The notes: a model not told the origin generated them from the letters alone. A stretch of 9,465 nt of DNA from Sphingomonas sp. (GCA_030824725.1 JAPJRE010000134.1:1-9465), one strand, 5' to 3'; counted from the first letter of the stretch, positions 1-6,456 are shown. Numbers and translations are program-made.

Positions 1-31
1 GGGGCGAGGGGGCTGTTCGAGGCCGAAAACC

Positions 32-127
32 CGTCATCCCGACGAAAGTCGGGATCCTTTGCCCTCACCGGCTCGGCTCGAGCCATGGCGTAGAAGCTAC
101 TGGATCCCGGCTTTCGCCGGGATGACG
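32..127. repeat. Inverted pair of short palindromic repeats downstream of rnc
   Basis: Two copies of a roughly 26-nt palindromic unit face each other at 32-57 and 102-127. Each forms an 8-bp hairpin: 36-43 pairs with 48-55 around loop GAAA, and 104-111 pairs with 116-123 around loop TTTC, which reads GAAA on the minus strand. Reverse-complemented, copy 2 matches copy 1 except at positions 42 and 49. Those two bases pair with each other in the stem (A-T in copy 1, G-C in copy 2), so the change is compensatory. The 44-nt spacer contains the palindrome GGCTCGAGCC at 75-84. The unit resembles the GTCATCCCGGCGAAAGCCGG-type intergenic repeats common in GC-rich proteobacteria. Read from the rnc (minus) strand, copy 2 is the first hairpin after the stop codon and could protect or end the mRNA. 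No U-run follows it, so a classical intrinsic terminator is not supported. Confidence 0.8.
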
Positions 128-148
128 ATGATTGAGGGGGCGCTTTGT

Positions 149-814
149 TCAGCCGCCCAGCTTGGCCAGCAGCGCCGCCGCCGCCGCGGTTTCGGCTTCC
201 TGCTTGTTGCTGCCCTCGGCGCTCGCTTCAGCGAGCTTGCCGATCGACACCTTCACCGTGAAACGCGGCGCGTGGTTCGGGCCGGAGCGGTCGACGATCT
301 CATATTCGGGCGGGCGGCGGTTGCGCGCGGCGGCCCATTCCTGGAGCGCCGACTTGGGATGCTTGGGCGCCTTGGCGTGTTCGTCGATCCGGTTGCCCCA
401 GGCCTTGCGCACAAAGGCGCGCGCCGCATCGAGCCCGGCCTCGCGATACCAGGCGCCGATCAGCGCCTCCATCACGTCGCCCAGCACATTGTCGCTGTCC
501 GCGGCGCCGTCGTCGCGCGCCTGCTTACCAAGGCGGAGATGCGGCACCACGCCCAGCTCGCGCGCGACATCGGCACAGACCGGGCCGGTCACCAGCGAGT
601 TGAGCCGGCGCGAGAGCGCGCCCTCGGGCTCCTCCGGGAACCGCTCGAACAGCCATTCGGCAACGATCAGCCCCAGCACCCGGTCGCCGAGGAACTCGAG
701 CCGCTGGTAGTTGCCGGCGGCCTGGCTGCCATGGGTCAGCGCGCGCTGGAAGGCGGGCAGGTCTTTGGCGGGGCGGCCGAACGTCTTCTCGACCCAGCCG
801 CCCAGATCGGGCAC
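149..814 (-). CDS. rnc: Ribonuclease III
   Basis: Endoribonuclease that cleaves double-stranded RNA, including rRNA precursors and structured mRNAs. It acts in the cytoplasm as a dimer with Mg2+. From the GTG at 814 the protein has 221 residues. The N-terminal RNase III domain carries the signature QRLEFLGDRVLG, giving E40 and D44. E64 and the pair D113/E116 in DVMEALIGA complete the active-site set. These sit one position from the E. coli residues E41, D45, E65, D114 and E117, so catalysis looks intact. A double-stranded-RNA-binding domain spans about 152-221. Start choice: the frame opens further to a GTG at 844, inside lepB, which has no ribosome-binding site. The GTG at 814 lies two bases past the lepB stop and nine bases after GGAGAAGG, and it gives E. 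coli-like numbering. It is cotranscribed with lepB. era, often the next gene, is not within the 148 bases downstream. Confidence 0.95.
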   Translation of the reverse strand: MPDLGGWVEKTFGRPAKDLPAFQRALTHGSQAAGNYQRLEFLGDRVLGLIVAEWLFERFPEEPEGALSRRLNSLVTGPVCADVARELGVVPHLRLGKQARDDGAADSDNVLGDVMEALIGAWYREAGLDAARAFVRKAWGNRIDEHAKAPKHPKSALQEWAAARNRRPPEYEIVDRSGPNHAPRFTVKVSIGKLAEASAEGSNKQEAETAAAAALLAKLGG

Positions 815-816
815 GC

Positions 817-1680
817 TCAGAAGCCTTCTCCGATCCGGCTCCACCGCGCGGCGGTGAACCAGGTCCAGGGGAGCAGCCAGTTGGCGCCGCCATCGGTCGA
901 CCAGAAGTTCACCACTGCCTTGCCCTCAATATTCTCGATCGGCACGAAGCCGATGCCCGAGCCATAGGGCGGCTGCTGGAACCGGCTGTCGGTGGAGTTG
1001 TCGCGGTTGTCGCCCATCAGGAAGACGTGGCCGGCGGGGACGGTGAACACCTGCGTGTTGTCCTGCGGCAGATTGTCCTGGTCGAGCACGTTATACTGCT
1101 TGCCGTTCGGCAGCGTCTCGCGGAACTGCGGGATGCGGCAGATCGGCGCCCCCTGGGCGTCCGCGGTCTGGAACTGCGTCGGGCAATGGGTGAAGTTCGG
1201 CGTGATCGGCAGCACGAAATCGGCGATGCGCTGCTTGGGCACCGGCTTGCCGTTCAGGATGACTTGGCCGTTGACCATCTCGATCGTGTCGCCGGGCAGG
1301 CCGATGACGCGCTTGATCCAGTCCTCGCCATTGTGATTGGGCGCCTTGAATACCACCACGTCGCCGCGGGCGGGGTCGCGCGGCAGGATGCGGCCCGGGA
1401 TCAGCGGCACGCTCCACGGCAGCGAATGCTTGGAATAGCCATAGTTCCACTTTGTGATGAACAGATAGTCGCCGATCAGCAGCCGCGGCAGCATCGACTC
1501 GCTCGGAATGCTGAACGGCGAGAAGATGAAGCTGCGCACCACGAACACGATCAGCGCCAGCTTGAGCAGGAAGGTGGCGAGCTCGCGCCACTCCGACTTA
1601 GGCTTTTCCGGCTTGGGCGCAGGCACTTGCGCGGGATTGGTGCGCGATGCGCCGGGTTCGGTGGAGGCGGGCGTTTCCAT
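817..1680 (-). CDS. lepB: Signal peptidase I
   Basis: Membrane-bound serine/lysine protease that removes signal peptides from exported preproteins at the outer face of the inner membrane. From the ATG at 1680 it has 287 residues. A proline- and charge-rich cytoplasmic head (about 1-33) is followed by one clear membrane helix (about 34-53). The catalytic serine is S62 in IPSESM, the general-base lysine is K123 in IKRVIGLPGD, and the third family signature GDNRDNSTDSR lies at 223-233. All S26 peptidase hallmarks are therefore present. C166 and C181 lie in the periplasmic beta domain and could form a disulfide; this is inference. The frame extends to a TTG at 1716, but the ATG is the better start codon; neither has a strong ribosome-binding site. 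It is the first gene of the lepB-rnc operon and diverges from pgi. Confidence 0.96.
   Translation of the reverse strand: METPASTEPGASRTNPAQVPAPKPEKPKSEWRELATFLLKLALIVFVVRSFIFSPFSIPSESMLPRLLIGDYLFITKWNYGYSKHSLPWSVPLIPGRILPRDPARGDVVVFKAPNHNGEDWIKRVIGLPGDTIEMVNGQVILNGKPVPKQRIADFVLPITPNFTHCPTQFQTADAQGAPICRIPQFRETLPNGKQYNVLDQDNLPQDNTQVFTVPAGHVFLMGDNRDNSTDSRFQQPPYGSGIGFVPIENIEGKAVVNFWSTDGGANWLLPWTWFTAARWSRIGEGF
824..831 (-). promoter_or_regulatory. Ribosome-binding site deciding the rnc start
   Basis: The minus strand reads GGAGAAGG here, nine bases before the GTG at 814 and inside the last codons of lepB. The longer alternative start at 844 has no comparable purine tract upstream. This favours the 221-residue form of RNase III and suggests translational coupling to lepB. 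Confidence 0.6.
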
Positions 1681-1784
1681 GAGCACTGCTCTGCTAGGGC
1701 GCGGCGGGGAGGTCAAGCGGCGGAATGAGGCTGGAATGGGCCGGTGCGGGACGATAGGGGAGCCCTGCCACCAAGGAGATGAAC
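1681..1784. promoter_or_regulatory. Divergent intergenic region lepB / pgi
   Basis: These 104 bases separate the oppositely oriented lepB and pgi starts, so promoters for both must lie here or overlap the coding ends. On the minus strand TTGACC (1711-1716) resembles a -35 box, but nothing like TATAAT lies 16-18 bases beyond it. On the plus strand no convincing box pair is visible. No operator-like palindrome was found. The promoter role is inferred from gene orientation only. Confidence 0.4.
1773..1778 (+). promoter_or_regulatory. Ribosome-binding site deciding the pgi start
   Basis: AAGGAG directly abuts the ATG at 1779, leaving no spacing, but lies six bases before the in-frame ATG at 1785. 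The second ATG is therefore the likely initiation codon, which removes two residues (Met-Asn) from the longest frame. Confidence 0.65.
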
Positions 1785-3281
1785 ATGGCCTTGCCCGACT
1801 GGACGCCGATCCAAGCCCTTCCCACCACCAAGCTGACCGACCTGTTCGCTGCCGACGCCGAGCGGCTGTCGCGGCTGAGCGTCGATGTCGCCGGCATCCA
1901 TTTCGACTGGTCCAAGACCCACCTGACGCCCGAGGCGGTATCGGCCTTCACCGCGCTGGCGCAGCAGATGGACTTCACCGCCAAGCGCGATGCGCTGTTC
2001 GCGGGCGAGGTGGTCAACGTGACCGAGGGCCGCGCCGCCGAGCACACCGCCGAGCGCTATGAAGGCGCGCCCGAGAGCGTCGCCCGCGCCCGCAGCCAGC
2101 ACGAGCGGATGCGCGCGCTGATCGACGCGATCGAGGCCGAGGCGCTGGGGCCGATTCGCCACATCCTCCATATCGGCATCGGCGGCTCCGCGCTGGGCCC
2201 GGACCTGCTGGTCGACGCGCTGGGCCGCGACATGGACCGCTACGACGTGGCGATCGTCTCCAATGTCGACGGCGTGGCGCTGGAAGACGCGATGGACGCG
2301 TTCGATCCGCAGGCGACGCTGCTGGTGATCGCCAGCAAGACCTTCACCACTACCGAGACGATGCTCAACGCGCAGAGCGCGCTTGCCTGGATGGCCGAGG
2401 GCGGCGTCGAGGATCCCTATGGCCAGGTGGTGGCGCTGACCGCCTCGCCCGAAAAGGCGGTGGAATGGGGTGTCGACGAGACCCGCGTGCTGCCCTTTTT
2501 CGAGAGCGTCGGCGGTCGCTATTCGCTCTGGTCGTCGATCGGCTTCCCGGCGGCGCTGGCGCTGGGCTGGGAGGCGTTCGCGGAACTGCTCGAAGGCGCG
2601 GCCGAGATGGATCGCCATTTCCGCCTGACCGATCTTTCGCAGAACGCCCCCGCACTCGCTGCCTTCGCGGACCTCTATTACACCCAGGCTCGCGGCTGCG
2701 AGACCCGTGCGACCTTCGCCTATGACGAGCGGCTGAAGCTGCTGCCGAGCTATCTCCAGCAGCTGGAGATGGAATCGAACGGCAAGCGCGTCACCGCCGA
2801 GGGCGAGGTCGTGACCTACCCGACCTCGGCGATCACCTGGGGCGGTGTCGGCACCGATGCGCAGCATGCGGTGTTCCAGCTGCTCCATCAGGGCACACAC
2901 CTGGTGCCGCTCGAGTTCGTCGGCGTGATCGAGGCGGGCGACGCGCTGGCGCCGGAGCATCACCGCCAGCTGCTGCTCAACATGTTCGCGCAGGGTGCCG
3001 CGCTGATGGCCGGCAAGGGGCATGAAGACCCCGCGCGCAGCTATCCGGGCGATCGCCCGTCGTCGACGCTGCTGCTCGACGCGGTCGATCCGCGCACGCT
3101 GGGCGCGCTGATCGCTTTCTACGAGCACCGGGTGTTCGTGAACGCGGTGCTGCTCGGCATCAATCCCTTCGACCAGTTCGGCGTCGAGCTGGGCAAGGAA
3201 ATGGCCAAGGCGGCGGACAAGGGCGGGCTGGACTTCGACCCCTCGACCAACGACCTGATCCAGCGGGCGTTCGGCGCATGA
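1785..3281 (+). CDS. pgi: Glucose-6-phosphate isomerase
   Basis: Cytoplasmic enzyme interconverting glucose 6-phosphate and fructose 6-phosphate, at the branch of glycolysis/Entner-Doudoroff, gluconeogenesis and amino-sugar synthesis. With 498 residues it is shorter than the E. coli enzyme (549). Phosphate-binding stretches are visible as GIGGSALGPDLL and VIASKTFTTTET. The family signature GGRYSLWSSIGF is present, and so is the C-terminal signature GINPFDQFGVELGKEMAK. The catalytic set appears complete: E330 in MESNGKR, H361 in DAQHAVFQ and K471 in VELGKE. The start is the second of two nearby ATG codons, chosen for its spacing from AAGGAG. The stop overlaps the start of the PhnA-domain gene (ATGA), so the two are probably translated from one message. 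In an Entner-Doudoroff organism the enzyme would mainly recycle or make fructose-6-P; that role is inference. Confidence 0.97.
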   Translation: MALPDWTPIQALPTTKLTDLFAADAERLSRLSVDVAGIHFDWSKTHLTPEAVSAFTALAQQMDFTAKRDALFAGEVVNVTEGRAAEHTAERYEGAPESVARARSQHERMRALIDAIEAEALGPIRHILHIGIGGSALGPDLLVDALGRDMDRYDVAIVSNVDGVALEDAMDAFDPQATLLVIASKTFTTTETMLNAQSALAWMAEGGVEDPYGQVVALTASPEKAVEWGVDETRVLPFFESVGGRYSLWSSIGFPAALALGWEAFAELLEGAAEMDRHFRLTDLSQNAPALAAFADLYYTQARGCETRATFAYDERLKLLPSYLQQLEMESNGKRVTAEGEVVTYPTSAITWGGVGTDAQHAVFQLLHQGTHLVPLEFVGVIEAGDALAPEHHRQLLLNMFAQGAALMAGKGHEDPARSYPGDRPSSTLLLDAVDPRTLGALIAFYEHRVFVNAVLLGINPFDQFGVELGKEMAKAADKGGLDFDPSTNDLIQRAFGA

Positions 3282-3583
3282 GCGGCGAGGAAGAATATGT
3301 GTACGACGAGGCGAGCGGGGAGTGGATCCCCGCCGCCGAGGCCGCGGCCAAGGCTGCGGCCGCCGATACGGTGGAGGTGCGGGACTCGGTCGGGAACCTG
3401 CTGCAGGATGGGGACCAGGTGACGCTGATCAAGGACCTGACCGTTAAGGGCGCCGGCCAGACGCTCAAGCGCGGCACCTTGATCAAGTCGATCCGCCTGA
3501 CCGGGGACGCGCAGGAAATCGACTGCAAGTTCGACGGCATCAAGGGCCTCGTCCTCCGCGCGGAGTTCGTCCGCAAGCGGTGA
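3278..3583 (+). CDS. PhnA/YjdM C-terminal-domain protein lacking a zinc ribbon
   Basis: Small protein of 101 residues. Residues about 31-101 match the PhnA (YjdM) domain, a small beta-barrel: VRDSVGNLLQDGDQVTLIKD, TLKRGTLIKSIRLT, EIDCKFDGIKGLVLRAEF. Despite the historical name alkylphosphonate utilisation protein, this family is not the phosphonoacetate hydrolase and its function is unsettled. E. coli YjdM has an N-terminal zinc ribbon with two Cys-x2-Cys pairs. Here residues 4-29 (EEEYVYDEASGEWIPAAEAA and on) keep a similar tyrosine/acidic pattern but contain no cysteine. The only cysteine is C83, in the barrel. The start ATG overlaps the pgi TGA with no strong ribosome-binding site of its own, which points to translational coupling. 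It ends just before a palindromic repeat. Family assignment is confident; biochemical role is unknown. Confidence 0.9.
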   Translation: MSGEEEYVYDEASGEWIPAAEAAAKAAAADTVEVRDSVGNLLQDGDQVTLIKDLTVKGAGQTLKRGTLIKSIRLTGDAQEIDCKFDGIKGLVLRAEFVRKR

Positions 3584-3591
3584 GCTCCGTT

Positions 3592-3613
3592 CCTCTCCCG
3601 CTTGCGGGAGAGG
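3592..3613. repeat. Palindromic repeat, copy A
   Basis: A perfect 10-bp stem (3592-3601 with 3604-3613) closes on TT: CCTCTCCCGC / GCGGGAGAGG. It begins nine bases after the stop of the PhnA-domain gene, so it could stabilise or end the pgi message, although no T-run follows. It is one of an inverted pair with 3685-3706. Confidence 0.75.
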
Positions 3614-3684
3614 CTAGGGGAGGGGCCAACGTGGCGGCTCATGCCGTTACGGCGCAGTCCGCACCTGCCCATCCCCTCCTCCGC

Positions 3685-3706
3685 CCCCTCCCGCAAGCGG
3701 GAGGGG
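3685..3706. repeat. Palindromic repeat, copy B, inverted relative to copy A
   Basis: A perfect 10-bp stem (3685-3694 with 3697-3706) closes on AA: CCCCTCCCGC / GCGGGAGGGG. Its reverse complement equals copy A except at the third and twentieth bases. These pair with each other (T-A in A, C-G in B), so the difference is compensatory. The inner flanks are also alike: AGGGGAGGGGC next to A, and GGAGGAGGGG on the opposite strand next to B. The 115-bp unit 3592-3706 therefore looks like a REP doublet or a small MITE-like element. No transposase is nearby and no clear target duplication was seen. Confidence 0.75.
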
Positions 3707-3731
3707 AGCGATGGCGAGAGCGGTCGCACTC

Positions 3732-3758
3732 TTGTTTTCGGGCGCCGCACCCTATCTT
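3732..3758 (+). promoter_or_regulatory. Weak candidate promoter for gor
   Basis: TTGTTT (3732-3737) and TATCTT (3753-3758) are separated by 15 bases, slightly short of the usual 16-18. They lie between repeat copy B and gor, and would give a leader of roughly 45-50 bases. This is the best box pair in the gap, but the match is poor and it is offered only as a candidate. Confidence 0.25.
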
Positions 3759-3812
3759 CCTTCTCGACCCCTTCTTCCGGCCCCTCGCGCCGGCACACCT
3801 CCGGAGTGAACC

Positions 3813-5156
3813 ATGTCCGACTATGACTTCGACCTGTTCGTGATCGGCGCGGGCTCCGGCGGCACGCGCGCTTCGCGCATGTCGGCGGCGTACGGCGCCA
3901 AGGTCGCGGTGGCGGAGGAATATCGCGTCGGCGGCACCTGCGTGATCCGCGGCTGCGTGCCCAAGAAGCTGCTCATCTTCGGCGCGCATTTCGCCGAGGA
4001 TCTGAAGGACGCGCGCCGCTTCGGCTGGGACGTCCCCGATTGCCGCTTCGACTGGCCGACGCTGCGCGACAACGTCCTCGCCGATGTCGACCGGCTCAAC
4101 GGCCTCTACACCCAGGGGCTGGAGAATAACGGCGTCACCATCTTCCACGAGCGCGCCACCATCACTGGCCCCAACGAGGTGACGCTGGCTAGCGGCAAGG
4201 TGGTACGCGCCAAGACGATCCTGATCGCCACCGGTGCGCATCCGCACGTGCCGAGTTTCCCCGGCAGCGAGCATGGCATCACCTCGAACGAGGTATTCCA
4301 TCTGGAGACGCTCCCCAAGCGCGTGCTGATCGCTGGCGGCGGCTATATCGCCAACGAGTTCGCCGGCATCTTCAACGAGTTCGGCTCGAAGGTGACGCTG
4401 GTCAACCGCACCGACGTGATCCTGCGCGGCTATGATGCGCAGGTGCGCGACCGGCTGCTCCAGATCTCGATGACCAAAGGCATCGAGTTCCGCTTCTTCG
4501 CCGAGTTCGAGAAGATCGAGAAGCAGGACGATGGCAGCCTGCTGGTGTCGATGAGCGGGCACGATCCGATCGAAGTCGATTGCGTGCTGTTTGCCACCGG
4601 CCGCGTGCCCAACATCAAGGGGCTGGGGCTGGAGACCGTTGGCGTCGAGCTCGACAAGGGTGCGGTGAAGGTCGATGCCGACAATCGCAGCTCGGTGCCC
4701 AGCATCTATGCGGTGGGCGACGTGACCAATCGCGTGCAGCTGACCCCGGTCGCGATCCGCGAGGGCCAAGCCTTTGCCGACACGCTGTTCGGCGGCAAGC
4801 CACACCAGGTCGATTATCACTGCATCCCCAGCGCGGTGTTCAGCCACCCGCCGATCGCGTCGGTGGGCATGACCGAGGGCGAGGCGCGCAACCAGCTCGG
4901 TTCGGTAAAGGTCTATACCTCGGACTTCCGCGCGATGAAGAACGTTCTCGCCGGCCGCCACGAGCGGTCGCTCTACAAGATGATCTGCGACGGCGTGACC
5001 GGCAAGGTCGTCGGCCTGCACATGATCGGGCCGGAAGCGCCTGAGATCCTGCAGGCCGCTGCGGTGGCGGTGAAGGCGGGGCTGACCAAGGAGGCGTTCG
5101 ACGCCACCGTCGCGCTGCACCCGACCATGGCCGAGGAACTGGTACTGCTGAAGTAA
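3813..5156 (+). CDS. gor: Glutathione reductase (glutathione-disulfide reductase)
   Basis: FAD-dependent cytoplasmic oxidoreductase that reduces glutathione disulfide with NADPH. It has 447 residues, about the length of the E. coli enzyme (450). The FAD-binding motif GAGSGG is at 12-17. The redox disulfide is C43/C48 in GGTCVIRGCVPKK. The NADPH Rossmann motif GGGYIANEFA starts at 175. R199 and R205 (NRTDVILR) keep the spacing of the E. coli arginines that grip the NADP 2'-phosphate, favouring NADPH over NADH and glutathione reductase over lipoamide dehydrogenase. The second FAD motif YAVGDVT is at about 299-305, and the C-terminal HPTMAEE supplies H436 and E441. GGAG at 3803-3806, six bases upstream, supports the ATG. 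It is separated from the pgi pair by a repeat element, so it probably has its own promoter, and it converges with the symporter gene. Confidence 0.96.
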   Translation: MSDYDFDLFVIGAGSGGTRASRMSAAYGAKVAVAEEYRVGGTCVIRGCVPKKLLIFGAHFAEDLKDARRFGWDVPDCRFDWPTLRDNVLADVDRLNGLYTQGLENNGVTIFHERATITGPNEVTLASGKVVRAKTILIATGAHPHVPSFPGSEHGITSNEVFHLETLPKRVLIAGGGYIANEFAGIFNEFGSKVTLVNRTDVILRGYDAQVRDRLLQISMTKGIEFRFFAEFEKIEKQDDGSLLVSMSGHDPIEVDCVLFATGRVPNIKGLGLETVGVELDKGAVKVDADNRSSVPSIYAVGDVTNRVQLTPVAIREGQAFADTLFGGKPHQVDYHCIPSAVFSHPPIASVGMTEGEARNQLGSVKVYTSDFRAMKNVLAGRHERSLYKMICDGVTGKVVGLHMIGPEAPEILQAAAVAVKAGLTKEAFDATVALHPTMAEELVLLK

Positions 5157-5163
5157 GCGATGC

Positions 5164-5185
5164 GCGCCTCCCCAAGGGGAGGCGC
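5164..5185. terminator. Probable bidirectional terminator between gor and the symporter gene
   Basis: A perfect 10-bp G/C-rich stem (5164-5173 with 5176-5185) closes on AA: GCGCCTCCCC / GGGGAGGCGC. It sits in the 34-base gap between the convergent stops at 5156 and 5191. Only short T-runs flank it, so termination may be imperfect or assisted. Position and stem strength make a shared terminator the simplest reading. The CCTCCC...GGGAGG core resembles the repeat at 3685-3706 but is not the same unit. Confidence 0.6.
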
Positions 5186-5190
5186 TTCCC

Positions 5191-6456
5191 TCAGACCTCG
5201 TGGCGCAGGATCGCGTCGCCCGAGCCCTGCTGCCCGCCTGCCTTGCGCGACAGCCAGATCGTCGTCGCAAGGTCCCAGGTGACGTTGCCGACGGTGCGCA
5301 TGATGTCCGGCAGCGTCTCCACCGCGACCAGCAGGCCGAGCGGGGTGATCGGCGCGCCGATGGTCGCCGCGACCGGCGAGATCGCGCTGACATAGCTCAC
5401 CGTGCCGGGCAGGCTGACCGAGCCGAGCGAGGTCAGCGTGGCAACGACGGCGCCGACCAGCAGGGTCGCCGGGTGGAGCGGCACGCCGAACCATTCGGCG
5501 ATGTAGATGGCAACGGCGAAATTCATCGCCGGGCCGGTCGAGCGGAAGATCGCCACCGCGAGCGGCATCGTCACGCCCGATACGGCGACCGGCACACCGA
5601 CCTCTTCCGCGCCCTCGATCATCACCGGCAGCGTGGCGAGCGAGGATTGCGTGCTCAGCGCCACCGCCTGGCTGGGCAGCGCCGCGCGGAACATGCGCGC
5701 GAGCCCGATGCGGCCGCCGATCACCGCCGCCGGATAGGCGAACAGCGTGATCACCAGCCCCACCGCAGAGACGATCAAAATATAGTGGAGCAGGGCACCG
5801 AACGCGCCGGTGCCGGCCTTGGCGCCCACGACCAGCGCGAGCGCGAACACGCCAACGGGGCCTATCCACAGCACCCAATCGATTACCACCAGCATCACGT
5901 CGCGCACCGCGACGAAGAAGTTGGTGAGCAGCGCCCGCGATTCCGCCGCGACCCGGGTGATCGCGAAGGCGAATACCAGCGAGAAGATGATCAGCGACAG
6001 GAAGGCATTCTCCGCCGCCGCCTTGACGATGTTGGCCGGGATGATCGCGGCCAGAAAGTCGCCGAGCGGGGGCACCGGGCCGATCTTCTCGGCGCCGGTC
6101 AGCGCAGCGCGCAGGCTCGCCGCGGATTCCTGCGGCAGCGGCGCGATCTTGAGGAACAGCGGCGTCAGCAGCGCGGCGAGCAGCGCCGAGCAGAACAGCA
6201 GCGTCACGTAGAGCGCGATCGCCCGGCCGGCCAGCCGACCGGCAGCGGCGGCTTCGGCAGTCGCGGTCACGCCGGTGATCAGCAGCGCCACGACCAGCGG
6301 CACGATCGTCATCTGCAGGCCGTTCAGCCAAGCCTGGCCGACCGGTTGTGCCCAGCCGGCAACGGTGAGGCCCAGCTGTGGCGAAGTGGCCGCCAGCGCG
6401 GCGCCGACCGCGAGGCCAATCAACAAGGAAAGAAGAATACGGGTAGGTTGCGACAT
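5191..6456 (-). CDS. Dicarboxylate/amino acid:cation symporter (DAACS family), divergent TM7 motif
   Basis: Inner-membrane secondary transporter of the DAACS (glutamate/C4-dicarboxylate) family, 421 residues, hydrophobic along most of its length. Family features: QMTIVPLVVALLITGV at about 48-63; the serine-rich HP1 hairpin STQSSLATLP at 268-277; a TM7 segment around 298-320; HP2 with TSLGSVSLPG at 342-351; and TM8 with E380, D384, R387, T388, N391 and D395. These TM8 residues match the substrate- and Na-binding set of archaeal GltPh (D390, D394, R397, T398, N401, D405). TM7 is odd: where most members have NMDG, this protein reads R305-S-T-G308, so two cation-coordinating side chains are replaced. 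The substrate cannot be named. AAAGGGC shortly before the ATG at 6456 supports the start. It is transcribed alone, divergent from glmM and convergent with gor. Confidence 0.9.
   Translation of the reverse strand: MSQPTRILLSLLIGLAVGAALAATSPQLGLTVAGWAQPVGQAWLNGLQMTIVPLVVALLITGVTATAEAAAAGRLAGRAIALYVTLLFCSALLAALLTPLFLKIAPLPQESAASLRAALTGAEKIGPVPPLGDFLAAIIPANIVKAAAENAFLSLIIFSLVFAFAITRVAAESRALLTNFFVAVRDVMLVVIDWVLWIGPVGVFALALVVGAKAGTGAFGALLHYILIVSAVGLVITLFAYPAAVIGGRIGLARMFRAALPSQAVALSTQSSLATLPVMIEGAEEVGVPVAVSGVTMPLAVAIFRSTGPAMNFAVAIYIAEWFGVPLHPATLLVGAVVATLTSLGSVSLPGTVSYVSAISPVAATIGAPITPLGLLVAVETLPDIMRTVGNVTWDLATTIWLSRKAGGQQGSGDAILRHEV

Noticed and set aside
1688..1716. TTGACC as a -35 box for a lepB promoter
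   Set aside because: At 16-18 bases beyond it the sequence is CAGAGC-like, with no resemblance to a -10 box, and it would leave almost no leader before the ATG.
1713..3128. A 471-codon open frame on the minus strand across pgi
   Set aside because: It lies opposite a pgi gene with every family motif intact. Its translation is rich in Arg, His, Gln and Leu and low in complexity, as expected for antisense frames in GC-rich DNA. No domain was recognised.
3580..3843. An 87-codon plus-strand frame between the PhnA-domain gene and gor
   Set aside because: It consists largely of the translated palindromic repeats and runs into gor out of frame. No ribosome-binding site or recognisable product was found.
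3639..5393. A 584-codon minus-strand open frame across gor and the repeat region
   Set aside because: It is antisense to the complete gor gene and passes through an intergenic palindrome and the end of the symporter gene. Its composition is dominated by Arg/His/Ala with no recognisable domain.
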